Shown here in pieces: positions 16,644 to 26,927 of a stretch of 64,000 nucleotides of DNA. A program made the position numbers and the translations under genes. The DNA is taken from NCBI GenBank assembly GCA_013152415.1, contig JAADGI010000015.1:214225-278224 (forward strand). The letters are read 5' to 3'. Positions within the stretch are counted from its first letter, which is position 1, and each line of letters opens with the position of its first letter. The notes beneath the pieces were generated by a model, which was given only the letters and a program-made list of their open reading frames with translations, made no database searches and had not been told where the DNA came from. Origin of the DNA: Gammaproteobacteria bacterium. Its GTDB lineage: Bacteria; Pseudomonadota; Gammaproteobacteria; HyVt-429.

Positions 16644-19297
16644 CAAATCAAAATTTTGGCTGGCGCTCCCTGCGCTATAAACTGATTCTGGCCAGCGTCT
16701 TGGTTGAGGTGGTCATGCTATCGGTGCTGGTGTGGAACAGCACACGCCTGACTGAAGACTATTTAATTGGCCAAACGCAATACCGCATCCAGGAGATCGT
16801 GCCTCTGCTCAACGCCAGCATTGCAGGTCCACTCTTCCAGGAAGATCTCGCGACCTTAAACGAATTGCTAAAAAGGGTCCAAAATGACCACGGGCTAAGC
16901 TACGTTTCGGTAAGTGACACCAATCGCAATCTCATCGCACTCCGGGGAACACCCCGCTCTCACGACACCACCAATGCAGACCTAAAATCACAACTCGATG
17001 CCCATGGGGCCTTGCTCCCGTTTGTCAGGACATTCCCCATTCAACTGGGTGGCCGACAAATCGGCTATCTTAGTTTTGAGCTGGATACCCGCTTTATTGC
17101 CAAGGCACTACGAGAGGTCAGGCGACAGGGTGTTGTGATCGCCATTGTTGGAATTATCTTGAGCATTGGATTGCTTATGGCAATAGGGATAGGCCTAACG
17201 AGCAAATTGCAGAAACTCGCCTCAGCGGTCTCCAAGCTACCCGATGAAATCGAAAAACTACCCAGTGCAGGGCAAGCCCAGGACGAGATCGGCCACCTTA
17301 CACTGGCCTTCAATAAAATGGCGGACCAGGTTCACGCCCGTGAATCAGACCGAGATGCCGCCATTGCAGAGCTGGCAGACCGGGAGCAGCACCTCGCCTT
17401 AACACTCGACAGTATCGGTGATGGGGTTATCGCCACTGATATTACTGGCCGAGTGACAAACATGAACCCGGTTGCAGAGACGCTGACGGGATGGATGAAG
17501 AACGAAGCCATGGGTCTACCCCTGACTGAGATCCTCACCATGGTCAATGCGGCTACCCGTGCAACCGTCTCTAACCCAGTGCTTAGGGTACTGCAACACG
17601 GCAAGATTGTAGGACTCGCCAATCACACTGTACTTATCGCCCGGGATCGAACCGAATATCATATCGCCGATAGTGCCGCCCCCATTCGAGGCCAGGACGG
17701 CAAACTCCATGGCGTGATCCTGGTGTTCCGTGATGTCAGCAAGGAATATCAAACACAACAGACACTGGTAGCCAACGAACAACGCATGCGTCTGTATCGC
17801 GAACAGACGCCCCTGGGGGTCATTGAATGGAAACCGGACACAAAAGTGGTCGACTGGAATCCAGCGGCGACACAGATATTTGGCTATTCAAAATCTGAGG
17901 CCGTAAACAAATCTATCACTAAATTGATTGTACCTGTAAATTTAGAACAACAAGACCATGAGCTCACCAATGATCTTTTATCCAACAAAGGTAGCCAGCA
18001 ATGTGTTACCGAGAACCAGAACAAACACGGAGAGTTACTGACCTGCGAATGGTACAACACCGTATTGACCGATACAGATGGTGAAATCATCAGTATTGTT
18101 TCACTGATACAAGACATCACCGAACAACAAAAAACGGAAGAGATATTACGCCGATCACAAAAGATGGAAGTTGTTGACCAACTATCAGGGGGTATTGCCC
18201 ATGATTTCAATAACCAACTAGGTGTTATTATCGGCTATCTGGATTTTCTGGACCATTACCACGCAAATGAAAATAAACCCAAACAATGGGTGGAGATAGC
18301 CACCAAGGCAGCACTCCATTGTCGTGACCTCACCCGCCAACTGCTCTCTTTTTCGAGACATCGACCTAAAGAGGGCACAAGCATTGATATTAACGCCACC
18401 CTCGAAGACATGCGGTCAATTATCACGAGATCCATCACACCCGCAATTGAATTAAATTACAGGCTCGACCCTGAGCCGTGGATAGCTGTCGCCGACCCCC
18501 ATGAGTTACAAGATGCCATTCTCAACTTGGTGATCAACGCTAAAGATGCGATGTCGGGTAGCGGCGCCCTCCATGTTGAGACCAAAACCGTAACACTTGA
18601 TCAAAACTTTGAGGACGAAAACCCTGGATCAAAGGCGGGTGACTATATCGTGCTCTCCATCAGCGATACAGGATGCGGAATGAGCAAGGAAATTCTGGAC
18701 CACGCCTTTGAACCTTTCTTTACCACCAAAGACGAAGGCAAGGGAACCGGGCTAGGTCTGTCTATGGTCTATGGATTTGTTAAACGCTACGGCGGCTACC
18801 TTAAAGTCTATTCTGAATTGGACATAGGCACGACAGTCCACGTTTATCTACCTCGCCAGAATAAATTCAGTAGTTTGGCCAAATCGCCTGGAGCGCTCGA
18901 TGACCCGCTACCCACCGGTTCGGAAACTGTGCTTATCGTCGATGATGAACACAGTCTGCTTATCTTGGCACAACAACATTTATCAGACCTGGGCTATACT
19001 ACTTATGTCGCCAGTAGTGCCAAGGAGGCCCTGGATATGCTCGGAGATCACCCTGAAATAGTACTTTTATTCACCGACGTGGTGATGCCAGGGGGGATGA
19101 ACGGTTATGAGCTGGCCCAAAAGGCAACAGCAGCTTATCCTGGCCTTAAGGTACTGCTCACTTCCGGGTTCATATCTAACGCGATACTCAACGATGATTT
19201 GGCAAAATTTGGGGCCAACTTGCTCACCAAACCCTATCGAAAACGGGACTTAGCACAGCACTTACGCCACACCCTGGACCGGGAACCCTACGCTTGA
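16640..19297 (+). CDS. Hybrid sensor histidine kinase (HAMP, two PAS, REC)
   Basis: 885 residues from GTG 16640, overlapping the upstream stop. Transmembrane spans ~15-33 and ~163-185 flank a ~130-residue periplasmic domain. HAMP ~186-240, PAS ~252-370, PAS ~385-495, then HisKA with [11 protein letters not shown] (H521). HATPase follows with [10 protein letters not shown] (N-box), SDTGCGM and [12 protein letters not shown], and a C-terminal receiver with TVLIVDDE and LFTDVVMPG. It probably passes the PhnD-like protein's signal to the REC-EAL protein encoded next. Confidence 0.93.
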   Translation: MTNQNFGWRSLRYKLILASVLVEVVMLSVLVWNSTRLTEDYLIGQTQYRIQEIVPLLNASIAGPLFQEDLATLNELLKRVQNDHGLSYVSVSDTNRNLIALRGTPRSHDTTNADLKSQLDAHGALLPFVRTFPIQLGGRQIGYLSFELDTRFIAKALREVRRQGVVIAIVGIILSIGLLMAIGIGLTSKLQKLASAVSKLPDEIEKLPSAGQAQDEIGHLTLAFNKMADQVHARESDRDAAIAELADREQHLALTLDSIGDGVIATDITGRVTNMNPVAETLTGWMKNEAMGLPLTEILTMVNAATRATVSNPVLRVLQHGKIVGLANHTVLIARDRTEYHIADSAAPIRGQDGKLHGVILVFRDVSKEYQTQQTLVANEQRMRLYREQTPLGVIEWKPDTKVVDWNPAATQIFGYSKSEAVNKSITKLIVPVNLEQQDHELTNDLLSNKGSQQCVTENQNKHGELLTCEWYNTVLTDTDGEIISIVSLIQDITEQQKTEEILRRSQKMEVVDQLSGGIAHDFNNQLGVIIGYLDFLDHYHANENKPKQWVEIATKAALHCRDLTRQLLSFSRHRPKEGTSIDINATLEDMRSIITRSITPAIELNYRLDPEPWIAVADPHELQDAILNLVINAKDAMSGSGALHVETKTVTLDQNFEDENPGSKAGDYIVLSISDTGCGMSKEILDHAFEPFFTTKDEGKGTGLGLSMVYGFVKRYGGYLKVYSELDIGTTVHVYLPRQNKFSSLAKSPGALDDPLPTGSETVLIVDDEHSLLILAQQHLSDLGYTTYVASSAKEALDMLGDHPEIVLLFTDVVMPGGMNGYELAQKATAAYPGLKVLLTSGFISNAILNDDLAKFGANLLTKPYRKRDLAQHLRHTLDREPYA

Positions 19298-20502
19298 ATC
19301 ACTCACGACTGGTCATTGTGGACGACGAGCCTGCCTTCGCAGGATTTGTCGCGGGTGTCGCCCGCGAGGCGGGCTTCATTACAGAACTGTTCCACCATGC
19401 CGAGGCCTTCATGGCCAACTATAAACCAGATACCGTGGTGACCGTACTTGATTTGGTATTACCGGACGTTGATGGCATTGAATTGTTGCGTTTTCTTGGG
19501 GAGAAAAAATCCACAACTAATATCATCCTGATGAGTGGTCTGGATGCCAACGTACTTCACTCTGCAGAGAAACTGGCAATAGAGCGTGGGCTCAAGATCC
19601 TGGGCAGTTTGACCAAACCCATAAGGTATTCAGAATTACTCAATCTACTGGAAGGCCTGATAGATTTGTCCAGCAGCCGACACCCCTATTCGGTCTATGA
19701 AAAACCAGAGGTCGGTGAACTTATCGAGGCCATCCGGCAAGACCAATTCGTCGTTGACTACCAACCACAAGTCTATTTGAGTCAAGATGCCCCTTTCAGT
19801 GTGGAGGCACTCATTCGCTGGCAACATCCCCAAAGGGGACGCTTATTACCCATAATGTTTATTCCGATGGCGGAAAAACATGGGCTCATAGACGAATTGA
19901 CATGGGTCGTAATGCGCGAGGCCGCAAAACAATATTCCTCCTGGCAACAAGGTGGGCTTAATATTCCCATCGCAATCAATATTTCGGCCCTCACACTAAA
20001 GCGCCTTGACCTGCCCGACCGCATCCAGCAATTATTCAATGAAAATGGGGTTGACCCTTCACAGATTACCCTGGAAATTACCGAAACAACCCTGTCCGGT
20101 GACTTTACCCAGTCACTGGATATATTGACGCGGTTACGAATGAAAAATATCGGACTTTCCCTGGACGACTTTGGCACGGGTTATTCGTCATTGGTACAAT
20201 TACATCGAGCTCCATTTTCCACCATAAAGATTGACAGATCTTTCGTTTCGCAGATGGATACCGACAAAGAAGCCTACGCCATTGTAGAGTCCATCATCAC
20301 ACTGGCGCACAAGTTGGGCATGAAGGTTATTGCGGAAGGGATCGAATCCAAAACCATTTACGATATACTCGTAAAGCTCGATTGTGACATCGCCCAAGGC
20401 CACCTCTTGGCAAGACCGATGTCGGGTGACGCACTTGTAGATTGGGCAACAACACAAAACCGCACTGATAAGCCTGCACCCAGCCCTGTTCGTCTGGTGT
20501 AA
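19294..20502 (+). CDS. REC-EAL protein (predicted c-di-GMP phosphodiesterase)
   Basis: 402 residues. It starts at TTG 19294, whose bases overlap the kinase stop (TTGA). Receiver domain 1-~120 (VDDEP; VLDLVLPDVDG with the phosphoacceptor Asp; LTKP). EAL domain ~145-390 with VEALIRW (the EAL motif variant), IAINIS, LEITET, LDDFGTGYSS, IKIDRSFV and VIAEGIE. These are the metal- and substrate-binding motifs of active enzymes. It would lower c-di-GMP in response to phosphorylation by the upstream kinase. Confidence 0.92.
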   Translation: MNHSRLVIVDDEPAFAGFVAGVAREAGFITELFHHAEAFMANYKPDTVVTVLDLVLPDVDGIELLRFLGEKKSTTNIILMSGLDANVLHSAEKLAIERGLKILGSLTKPIRYSELLNLLEGLIDLSSSRHPYSVYEKPEVGELIEAIRQDQFVVDYQPQVYLSQDAPFSVEALIRWQHPQRGRLLPIMFIPMAEKHGLIDELTWVVMREAAKQYSSWQQGGLNIPIAINISALTLKRLDLPDRIQQLFNENGVDPSQITLEITETTLSGDFTQSLDILTRLRMKNIGLSLDDFGTGYSSLVQLHRAPFSTIKIDRSFVSQMDTDKEAYAIVESIITLAHKLGMKVIAEGIESKTIYDILVKLDCDIAQGHLLARPMSGDALVDWATTQNRTDKPAPSPVRLV

Positions 20503-20878
20503 CAGAACAGAGTAAATACCGCACGGCACCCCTTTCCATCCACCAGCACTTCTGGTGCCTTGGCCGGGGTCACCAACGCACGGTGCTTGCTGTTATGTTA
20601 GGGGCAAAACACACCATGGAAACACATCAGCTTGACCCTGGGCCTGGGCACCAATGCTGCCAACCCGGTGGAAACCCGAAAGCTGGAAGAACACATGCGT
20701 AGTACCGTCCCGGTACGGTGTCTTTAATTGGTAGCGGACATTGCCATGGGATGCAAAAGATTTGCTAATGCCGTGAGCACAGGAAAAACGGCATCCTTGA
20801 TATCCCGGGCGATTTAATCTAGTTTTTGGTATGGTTCAAGAAAGCTGCATGTTGCTTGATCAGCTCCGGAGCTTAAAG
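20503..20878. other. Intergenic region with coding-like debris
   Basis: No intact gene. A plus-strand stretch near 20640-20727 reads LGLGTNAANPVETRKLEEHM before a stop, and another reads VADIAMGCKRFANAVSTGKT; both look protein-like but have no start and no family I recognise. An inverted repeat ATGCCGT/ACGGCAT (20769-20795) has no T tract. Probably decayed coding sequence. Confidence 0.4.
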
Positions 20879-22828
20879 ATGGTGACAACCGGCCGCAATC
20901 GAAAGAGGATTTTCCTGGTCTGTCTGCTCGGTATGGTCTATAGCACGGTGTCCATTACCGTTTTGGCCCAGATCCAAACACTGTCCTTGAGTGATGAGGT
21001 TCGGGCAGCTACCCAATCTTCCCTCTTTCGCGCCCAGTTCAATTCGTCCCAGGTGCAGGCCCGTGGACTTTCGACTGTCCAACTAAAGGGCGGTGTGACC
21101 CTCAACTTCAAGCAATATCTAAATGCCAGTAACCTCCGGCGCACCCAGTTTAAGCCATTGTACCGGCCCGCGGTGCAAAACCGTTTTCTGACAGCGACGC
21201 CCCAATACAAGGAAAACATCGTGCAGCTGCAAGACCGGTTGGTGGTGGACCGGAAGCTCAACGTTAAGCTCAAACCGGGGGTCTGCCAGCTCAAATCAGT
21301 GCCATTGGCCATTTCCAATCTCTGTTTCAAGAAAAAGCAGGGCCGTCTTTCCGCGGCGATGAAGGCAGACCTGGTAAGAGTCCGGCAGCGGCTACGCAAG
21401 CTTTCACCCAAACAGACAATCATGCGTGGTGTCACCGCCAGCCAGGCCCTAGCTATGAACGATCTTGCGCTTCTTGAACTGATGTTAAACGGTGGCGAAC
21501 GGGAGGTGCGGCGGGTGAGCGTGGTGCCCCTGCAGGTTCACTCGGTGGTGCTGGAGAAGGGACTCAGGTCACTGCCAAAACAGAATTTACATCTTTTTAA
21601 CCGACAGCTGCGCCTGAACACCTTTACACCAGCTGGCTCGAGCGGAGGGTTGCGTGCCGGGGGGGCCGCAGGTGTAACGGAAACCCTGAACAAAGGTCAA
21701 CGCGCCGAACTCAACTGCCGCAAAATGAAATACCGCGGGCGCCATAATCAGGAACCATCGTCCCGACAAGTGGAAAATATGGCAAGGAATGTACGAAAAA
21801 GTCAGGGCCAACCCTGCATCGAAAAGGTTGTACGCGAAATGCAGGAAGCCTTGGAAACTGCCGAACGGGAACGGGCCCGACGCCGGACGAAGCGAATACT
21901 CGAAAAAATTACCAAAATCGCGGAGAGACAACCGCGACACTTTGACAAGAAATATTTTCTCACAGGGTTTTCGGATGGCCGGGAAATTTCCGACAAATAC
22001 GAAATCACCTTCGCCCCAAGAGTCCGTGTTCTGGGCGTCACCATTACCGATCGTTATTACGCGCGCTTTTCCTACTACATCGGTTATGGTTTCGGGTTGC
22101 GGATTCCATTGACTGTATCGGTCAAGGCCAGTCCAATGAAGAAGATTGGTAATGGCCGAGGGCGCCGATTTGAAGTCAGCGGCGGTGTGGATAACGGCGG
22201 GCAAACACTGTACCGAAAAGTAGGACTGGCGCCCCGCTATGATTTTGGCGGCAAGGAATTTGTGTTTATGTTCACAGCCCGATGCAGTTTCAAGGCCTCC
22301 ATTCCAGGTCCTGATCCACCCACAATTCGCTGCCCCTCAATCGATTATGATGCCGGCAAGAATTTTCAACCGTCGCTGGGGAAGCGACGCGCCAACTTGG
22401 GTAATATCTGGCTCAACGGCGACGTAACCGGGCTCCAGTTGAGCGCCGCCATTGCCAGCGCTTCTCTGGACTTGGGAATTGCAGTGGACATAAAGAACGG
22501 GCAGTTCGGCTACCGGGTGCTTCCCTATGGCAGAGCCCGGGTCAAGTTGAACAACAGTAAAGTCTGGCGAAAAGTTACCGATCCACTCAAGTTTAATGTG
22601 CTCCGTACCCGGGGTTCGGGCAGATGGGGTATCAAGATCGATCGCCCTCGCTACAAATTTAATCTGGCCCTGACGCCCCAAATTCGTATCAATTTGAATA
22701 TTGATGTGGGTATTTATGAATACGACCACGATGTGGGGCCGTACCGTTTTGACAGCCTGACCATCAGTAGGCAATTACGTCTCAAAGCCCATCCCGGTAC
22801 CGTTAAAAAACACGTGTTTGCCATGTAA
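20879..22828 (+). CDS. Large exported protein, unknown function
   Basis: 649 residues from ATG 20879, chosen for the CCGGAG site 8 bases upstream; in-frame ATG 20831 adds 16 residues before the signal peptide. Basic n-region, hydrophobic core (IFLVCLLGMVYSTVSITVLA), cleavage ~32. Residues ~35-330 are basic and helical (many Arg/Lys/Gln; RRRTKRILEKI). Residues ~370-640 are beta-rich with repeated aromatic strands (RYYARFSYYIGYGFGL, YRVLPYGRARV, RINLNIDVGIYEYDHD). Four cysteines lie in the central and C-terminal parts. Very high pI for an exported protein. No family recognised. Confidence 0.65.
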   Translation: MVTTGRNRKRIFLVCLLGMVYSTVSITVLAQIQTLSLSDEVRAATQSSLFRAQFNSSQVQARGLSTVQLKGGVTLNFKQYLNASNLRRTQFKPLYRPAVQNRFLTATPQYKENIVQLQDRLVVDRKLNVKLKPGVCQLKSVPLAISNLCFKKKQGRLSAAMKADLVRVRQRLRKLSPKQTIMRGVTASQALAMNDLALLELMLNGGEREVRRVSVVPLQVHSVVLEKGLRSLPKQNLHLFNRQLRLNTFTPAGSSGGLRAGGAAGVTETLNKGQRAELNCRKMKYRGRHNQEPSSRQVENMARNVRKSQGQPCIEKVVREMQEALETAERERARRRTKRILEKITKIAERQPRHFDKKYFLTGFSDGREISDKYEITFAPRVRVLGVTITDRYYARFSYYIGYGFGLRIPLTVSVKASPMKKIGNGRGRRFEVSGGVDNGGQTLYRKVGLAPRYDFGGKEFVFMFTARCSFKASIPGPDPPTIRCPSIDYDAGKNFQPSLGKRRANLGNIWLNGDVTGLQLSAAIASASLDLGIAVDIKNGQFGYRVLPYGRARVKLNNSKVWRKVTDPLKFNVLRTRGSGRWGIKIDRPRYKFNLALTPQIRINLNIDVGIYEYDHDVGPYRFDSLTISRQLRLKAHPGTVKKHVFAM

Positions 22829-22990
22829 CTACGGAATGCGGAGAGGCAGAATCGTCCGAAGACCTGCCACCCAAATTCAGGGAGGATGGGAAGATACTGG
22901 TCACTCCGGTCACGCCCCTTACCCACGCCCGTGTAGGCAATAAAGCTTCCAACGGGAACGGGCCTGTTGAGGGCGTCCTGCCCGTCGCAT

Positions 22991-24268
22991 TTACCGTGTG
23001 TCTTGAAGATGATGGCCCGGCAACAAAGATTCGGTCGCAAGCAAATCATCCAGGGTCTCACGCCGCCGCACCACATGATATTCATCCCCATCCACCAACA
23101 CCTCTGGTGCCCGGGGGCGGCTATTGTAGTTGGAGCTCATGCTAGCACCGTAGGCCCCCGCTGAACGGACGGCCAACAGATCACCGGCCTGGATATTAAG
23201 CTGTCGGTCTTTACCCAAAAAATCACCGGTCTCACACACCGGCCCCACCACGTCATAAAGGCGCGTCTCAGCATCATCACGGGGGCACACGGCAACGATA
23301 TCCTGCCAAGCCTGATACAGGGCCGGGCGCATCAGGTCGTTCATGGCCCCATCTACCACCGCAAAATTCTTTTCCGGCGCCTCTTTGAGGTATTCCACCT
23401 GGGTCAACATGACCCCGGCATTGCCGGCAATGGCACGACCCGGCTCGATCAAGATGCGTTGGGTCACACCTCGCTCGTTAACACGGCGCACGATGGCATC
23501 GGCATAGTCTGCCGGTCCTGGAGGCGTCTCATCCCGGTAACGAATCCCCAGGCCACCCCCCAAATCCAGATGCTGGAGCTCGATACCGTCGTCGGATAAT
23601 GCCTCTACCAACTGCAATACCCGTTCAAGGGCATCCAAAAAGGGGGCGATCTCGGTGAGCTGGGAGCCGATATGACAATCCACCCCGATCACTTTGATAT
23701 TGGGCATGGCCGCAGCGCGGTCATAGACCCCCCGAGCCCGATCAATACTGATGCCAAACTTGTTGTCTCGTAAACCAGTAGCAATATAGGGGTGAGTATT
23801 GGCATCCACGTCTGGGTTGACCCGCAGAGATACCGGGGCGCTAACACCTTGTTCTGCCGCCAATCGATTGAGGCGTTCTAACTCGGCCTCGGATTCCACG
23901 TTAAAGCACATGACCCCGGCCGCCAAGGCCCCCAGGATATCAGCCTCGGATTTCCCCACACCGGAAAACACCACCTTGGCCATATCACCCCCAGCCCGGC
24001 GCACCCGTTCCAGCTCACCCAAAGAAACGATATCAAAACCCGACCCCAGCCGGGCAAGCAGATTGAGTACCGCTATATTGGAATTGGCCTTAACGGCATA
24101 ACAAACCAGATGGTCGAGGCCACCAAAGGCACGGTCAAAGGCGTACCAGTGACGCTCCAGGGTGGCCCGGGAATACACGTAACAGGGCGTTCCAACCTGC
24201 TCGGCAATATGCGACAAGGGGACGTTCTCGGCATAAAGCCGTCCATCCCGGTAGGAAAAATGGTCCAT
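22991..24268 (-). CDS. lysA: Diaminopimelate decarboxylase LysA
   Basis: 425 residues, full length. PLP-dependent fold III decarboxylase making L-lysine from meso-diaminopimelate. Visible motifs: PLP lysine in CYAVKANSN (~58), HIGSQL, LDLGGGLGI, IEPGRAI, and C-terminal CETGDFLGKDR with the substrate-site cysteine, then GAYG.SMSSNYNSRPR. The last residues beyond LLPG (HHLQDTR) are slightly longer than usual. lptM lies 24 bases upstream in the same direction. Confidence 0.96.
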   Translation of the reverse strand: MDHFSYRDGRLYAENVPLSHIAEQVGTPCYVYSRATLERHWYAFDRAFGGLDHLVCYAVKANSNIAVLNLLARLGSGFDIVSLGELERVRRAGGDMAKVVFSGVGKSEADILGALAAGVMCFNVESEAELERLNRLAAEQGVSAPVSLRVNPDVDANTHPYIATGLRDNKFGISIDRARGVYDRAAAMPNIKVIGVDCHIGSQLTEIAPFLDALERVLQLVEALSDDGIELQHLDLGGGLGIRYRDETPPGPADYADAIVRRVNERGVTQRILIEPGRAIAGNAGVMLTQVEYLKEAPEKNFAVVDGAMNDLMRPALYQAWQDIVAVCPRDDAETRLYDVVGPVCETGDFLGKDRQLNIQAGDLLAVRSAGAYGASMSSNYNSRPRAPEVLVDGDEYHVVRRRETLDDLLATESLLPGHHLQDTR

Positions 24269-24292
24269 TTTCTTTGAAGGAAACCAATCGTG

Positions 24293-24487
24293 TCAGCTTT
24301 TCTTTTCTTTAGTCTGCTCTTTTATTTGTTCTTTTGTCTGTTCTTTGGCCTTTTCTTTGGTCTGTCCAGGCTTGGAGTCGTCTGGCAGATACAATGGCCC
24401 CTTGAGACCACAGCCTGCCAACAATGCCGTAGTCATTACGGCCCCAGCCAGCAATAAAATAAAAAACCTGTTGTGTGTCCGGTTCAT
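24293..24487 (-). CDS. lptM: LPS-assembly lipoprotein LptM (YifL-type)
   Basis: 64 residues from ATG 24487 (GGAG upstream). Signal peptide with lipobox LLAGC, followed by the family signature CGLKGPLYLP. The rest is a low-complexity Lys/Glu/Gln tail of repeated EQTKEQ-like units. LptM helps oxidative maturation of LptD. The position before lysA is typical. The tail repeat is made of short tandem DNA repeats and may vary in length between strains. Confidence 0.9.
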   Translation of the reverse strand: MNRTHNRFFILLLAGAVMTTALLAGCGLKGPLYLPDDSKPGQTKEKAKEQTKEQIKEQTKEKKS

Positions 24488-24556
24488 GGTCTGCTCCAGA
24501 TATGCCAAAATCAGCGACCGGTAGCATAACCTTTATTGGCGGGACAGAAAACATCA

Positions 24557-24892
24557 ATGAATGACTCTGAATTCCACGAGAATGTGGACGAGACCATGGC
24601 CCAGATCGAGGCTGCCATCGAGGCTGCCGTTGACTCCGGCGGTGCCGACATCGATTACGAAATCGTGAGTGAAATCCTGACTCTGGAGTTCGAAAACGGC
24701 AATAAGATTATTATCAACAAACAGACCGCCGCCCATCAAATATGGGTAGCAGACAAAAGCGGGGGGTTTCACTTTGACTACGATGAAGATCGCGGCCAGT
24801 GGCTGAACGACCGTAGCGGTGCCGAACTGTTCAGTGAGCTATCACGACTTGCAAGCGTACAGGCGGGCCAGGCAATTGACCTGAAAAAGTAG
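24557..24892 (+). CDS. cyaY: Frataxin-like iron-sulfur protein CyaY
   Basis: 111 residues from ATG 24557. Acidic first helix (SEFHENVDETMAQIE), central ILTLEFENGNKIIINKQ, then QIWVADKSGGFHF and the end of the frataxin fold. CyaY binds iron and tunes IscS in Fe-S cluster assembly. It is divergent from lptM-lysA, a common gammaproteobacterial arrangement. Confidence 0.95.
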   Translation: MNDSEFHENVDETMAQIEAAIEAAVDSGGADIDYEIVSEILTLEFENGNKIIINKQTAAHQIWVADKSGGFHFDYDEDRGQWLNDRSGAELFSELSRLASVQAGQAIDLKK

Positions 24893-24934
24893 TCTCCCAC
24901 CCCGAAAAATCTATGGATTATTCAAGAAAATAAT

Positions 24935-25097
24935 GGGCTCTCGCCAAGACGCTAAGTACGCCAAGGAAAGAGCGTTCAGTGGGACTCAACACCTTGATGC
25001 ACATGGGCCTCATGCGTATACCCTTGCATCCTGAAAGATGCCAGGGGGGTGAAGGCTGTTCTCTGCGTGCTTAGCGCCTTGGCGAGAATCTCGAGGC
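24935..25097. repeat. Inverted-repeat element (CGCCAAG..GCTAAG type)
   Basis: Left arm TCTCGCCAAGACGCTAAGTA (24940-24959) and right arm, reverse complemented, TCTCGCCAAGGCGCTAAGCA (25067-25086) differ at two of 20 bases and are about 110 bases apart. Related debris occurs at 34706-34735 and 35755-35870. Such sequences are widespread non-coding repeats in environmental bacteria. It fills the space between cyaY and the convergent zinc-ribbon gene. Confidence 0.65.
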
Positions 25098-25105
25098 TTT
25101 TTTAT

Positions 25106-25384
25106 TTACTCCCATTCGCCCTCTTGGGGATAAAACTCGGCAGGCTCACCACATTTAGGGCAATCAATGTTGCGGGTTTCGATATCCAGAATCTGGATGC
25201 CCGGATGGTAACAATAACTACAGCGGGATTCCTGACCCTCAGACTTCCAGGTACTGCCCACGGATTTACATTCGTCACAATGAAACAGCACCAGCACGGG
25301 GTCGGCCTGGCGTCCACTGCCAACACCCATCTGTGCCTCCTCATAACCACAGGCACTACACCGATAGCCTAAATAACTACCCAT
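25106..25384 (-). CDS. Zinc-ribbon protein with four CxxC knuckles
   Basis: 92 residues. Four CxxC pairs (CSAC, CDEC, CSYC, CPKC) imply two zinc ribbons. The N-terminus ([21 protein letters not shown]) resembles small uncharacterised rubredoxin-like proteins; the C-terminus is acidic. The start codon region overlaps the argH stop by 8 bases, so it is translated with argH. Function unknown; perhaps a nucleic-acid- or partner-binding adaptor. Confidence 0.75.
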   Translation of the reverse strand: MGSYLGYRCSACGYEEAQMGVGSGRQADPVLVLFHCDECKSVGSTWKSEGQESRCSYCYHPGIQILDIETRNIDCPKCGEPAEFYPQEGEWE

Positions 25385-26759
25385 TCAACCTCTCCCGGGC
25401 ACGGGCAATGGCCAGACGTACCTGCTCCGGCGCAGTGCCACCCAAATGATTACGAGCCGCCACCGAGCCCTCCAAGGTCAGGACCTCGAACACATCCTGG
25501 TCAATACAGTCTGCAAACTGTTGTAACTGGGTAAGGCTCATTTCCGACAAATCTTTGCCACTGTCGATGCCGGCACGAACCGCCTTGCCGACAATCTCAT
25601 GGGCGTCCCTGAATGCCACACCCTTTTTTACCAGATAATCGGCAAGGTCCGTGGCCGTAGAGTAGCCTCGCCGTGCCGCTTGGTAGAGCCGCTCACGTTT
25701 AACGGTCATGGTTGGCATCATACCGGTAAAGACCCTTACGCTGGCCAGTACGCTATCAAGGGTATCAAACAAAGGTTCCTTGTCTTCCTGGTTATCCCGA
25801 TTGTAGGCCAGGGGCTGGGCCTTCATCAGCATGAGCAGCGCCATCAAATTACCACAAACCCGGCCGGTCTTGCCCCTGACTAATTCCGCCACATCGGGGT
25901 TTTTCTTTTGCGGCATAATACTGGAACCCGTGCAAAAACCATCTCCCAGCTCGATAAATTCAAATTGTGCCGACGACCACAACACCAGTTCTTCGGCAAT
26001 GCGCGACAGATGCACCATAATCAAAGCGGCAGCAGCGTTAAATTCCACCAGAAAGTCCCGATCCGACACCGCATCCAGAGAATTCTCGGTGGCACTGTCA
26101 AACCCCAAGGCCCTGGCAGTAAAGGCCCGGTCAATGGGATAAGTGGTACCCGCCAGCGCCGCTGAACCCAGGGGCATGACATTCATCCGTTTACGGCAAT
26201 CCGACAACCGCGCCCGGTCACGAAACAACATCTCGACCCAGGCCAATACATGGTGACCCAGGGTCACCGGCTGGGCGGTCTGCATATGGGTAAAGCCCGG
26301 CATAATGGTATCGGCCTCGGCCGTCGCCAAATCTATCAAAACACCCTGAAACGCCACTAATGCCTGATTGAGTTGGTCGATGCCATCACGCAGATACAAT
26401 CGCACGTCGGTAGCCACCTGGTCATTCCGGGAGCGGCCGGTGTGCAGTTTCTTGCCCACCTCACCGAGATCGCTCACCAAGCGTGCCTCAATATTCATGT
26501 GCACATCTTCCAGGGCCTCCTGCCATTCAAACTCACCTTTCTCTATCTGTGCCTCAATGGCCCCAAGACCGGCAACGATGGTATCCCGCTCCTGATCTGT
26601 CACCACACCAACATGCGCCAACATACTCACATGGGCGATGGAACCGGCGATGTCCACCTTATATAAGCGTCGATCAAATCCCACCGAAGCACTGAAGGCC
26701 TCGACCAGACTGTCGGTCTCGACATCAAAACGTCCACCCCATGGTTTCTTGGTCGTCAT
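25377..26759 (-). CDS. argH: Argininosuccinate lyase ArgH
   Basis: 460 residues from ATG 26759, giving the canonical start [11 protein letters not shown]. Fumarase/aspartase superfamily; cleaves argininosuccinate to arginine and fumarate. Motifs: [19 protein letters not shown] ([15 protein letters not shown]), and the catalytic serine loop [12 protein letters not shown]. Divergent from algZ, as in Pseudomonas. Confidence 0.97.
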   Translation of the reverse strand: MTTKKPWGGRFDVETDSLVEAFSASVGFDRRLYKVDIAGSIAHVSMLAHVGVVTDQERDTIVAGLGAIEAQIEKGEFEWQEALEDVHMNIEARLVSDLGEVGKKLHTGRSRNDQVATDVRLYLRDGIDQLNQALVAFQGVLIDLATAEADTIMPGFTHMQTAQPVTLGHHVLAWVEMLFRDRARLSDCRKRMNVMPLGSAALAGTTYPIDRAFTARALGFDSATENSLDAVSDRDFLVEFNAAAALIMVHLSRIAEELVLWSSAQFEFIELGDGFCTGSSIMPQKKNPDVAELVRGKTGRVCGNLMALLMLMKAQPLAYNRDNQEDKEPLFDTLDSVLASVRVFTGMMPTMTVKRERLYQAARRGYSTATDLADYLVKKGVAFRDAHEIVGKAVRAGIDSGKDLSEMSLTQLQQFADCIDQDVFEVLTLEGSVAARNHLGGTAPEQVRLAIARARERLNG

Positions 26760-26927
26760 GGCGCGGAGTATACCCGAACCCTGCAAAAAATCCCGGCAAA
26801 TACGGCGTCCCTGGCATTGCCCAGCTGTATCTTTTCATAAAGACTACGCCAGATTAGCAGGATAGGTTAGATTAGAGGCTATGAGACCCACACGAGACTA
26901 GACCGTTAATTCTACCCAAGCCCTGAG

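Noticed and set aside
20527..20576. Match to lysA 3' region (APEVLVDG on the minus strand)
   Set aside because: About 23 bases resemble lysA codons but the flanks do not align, so a third gene-tail relic cannot be claimed from this alone.
26787..26927. AlgR binding boxes upstream of algZ
   Set aside because: Only a weak partial match (ACCGTTAATTC) to the CCGTTCGTC-type site; not convincing.
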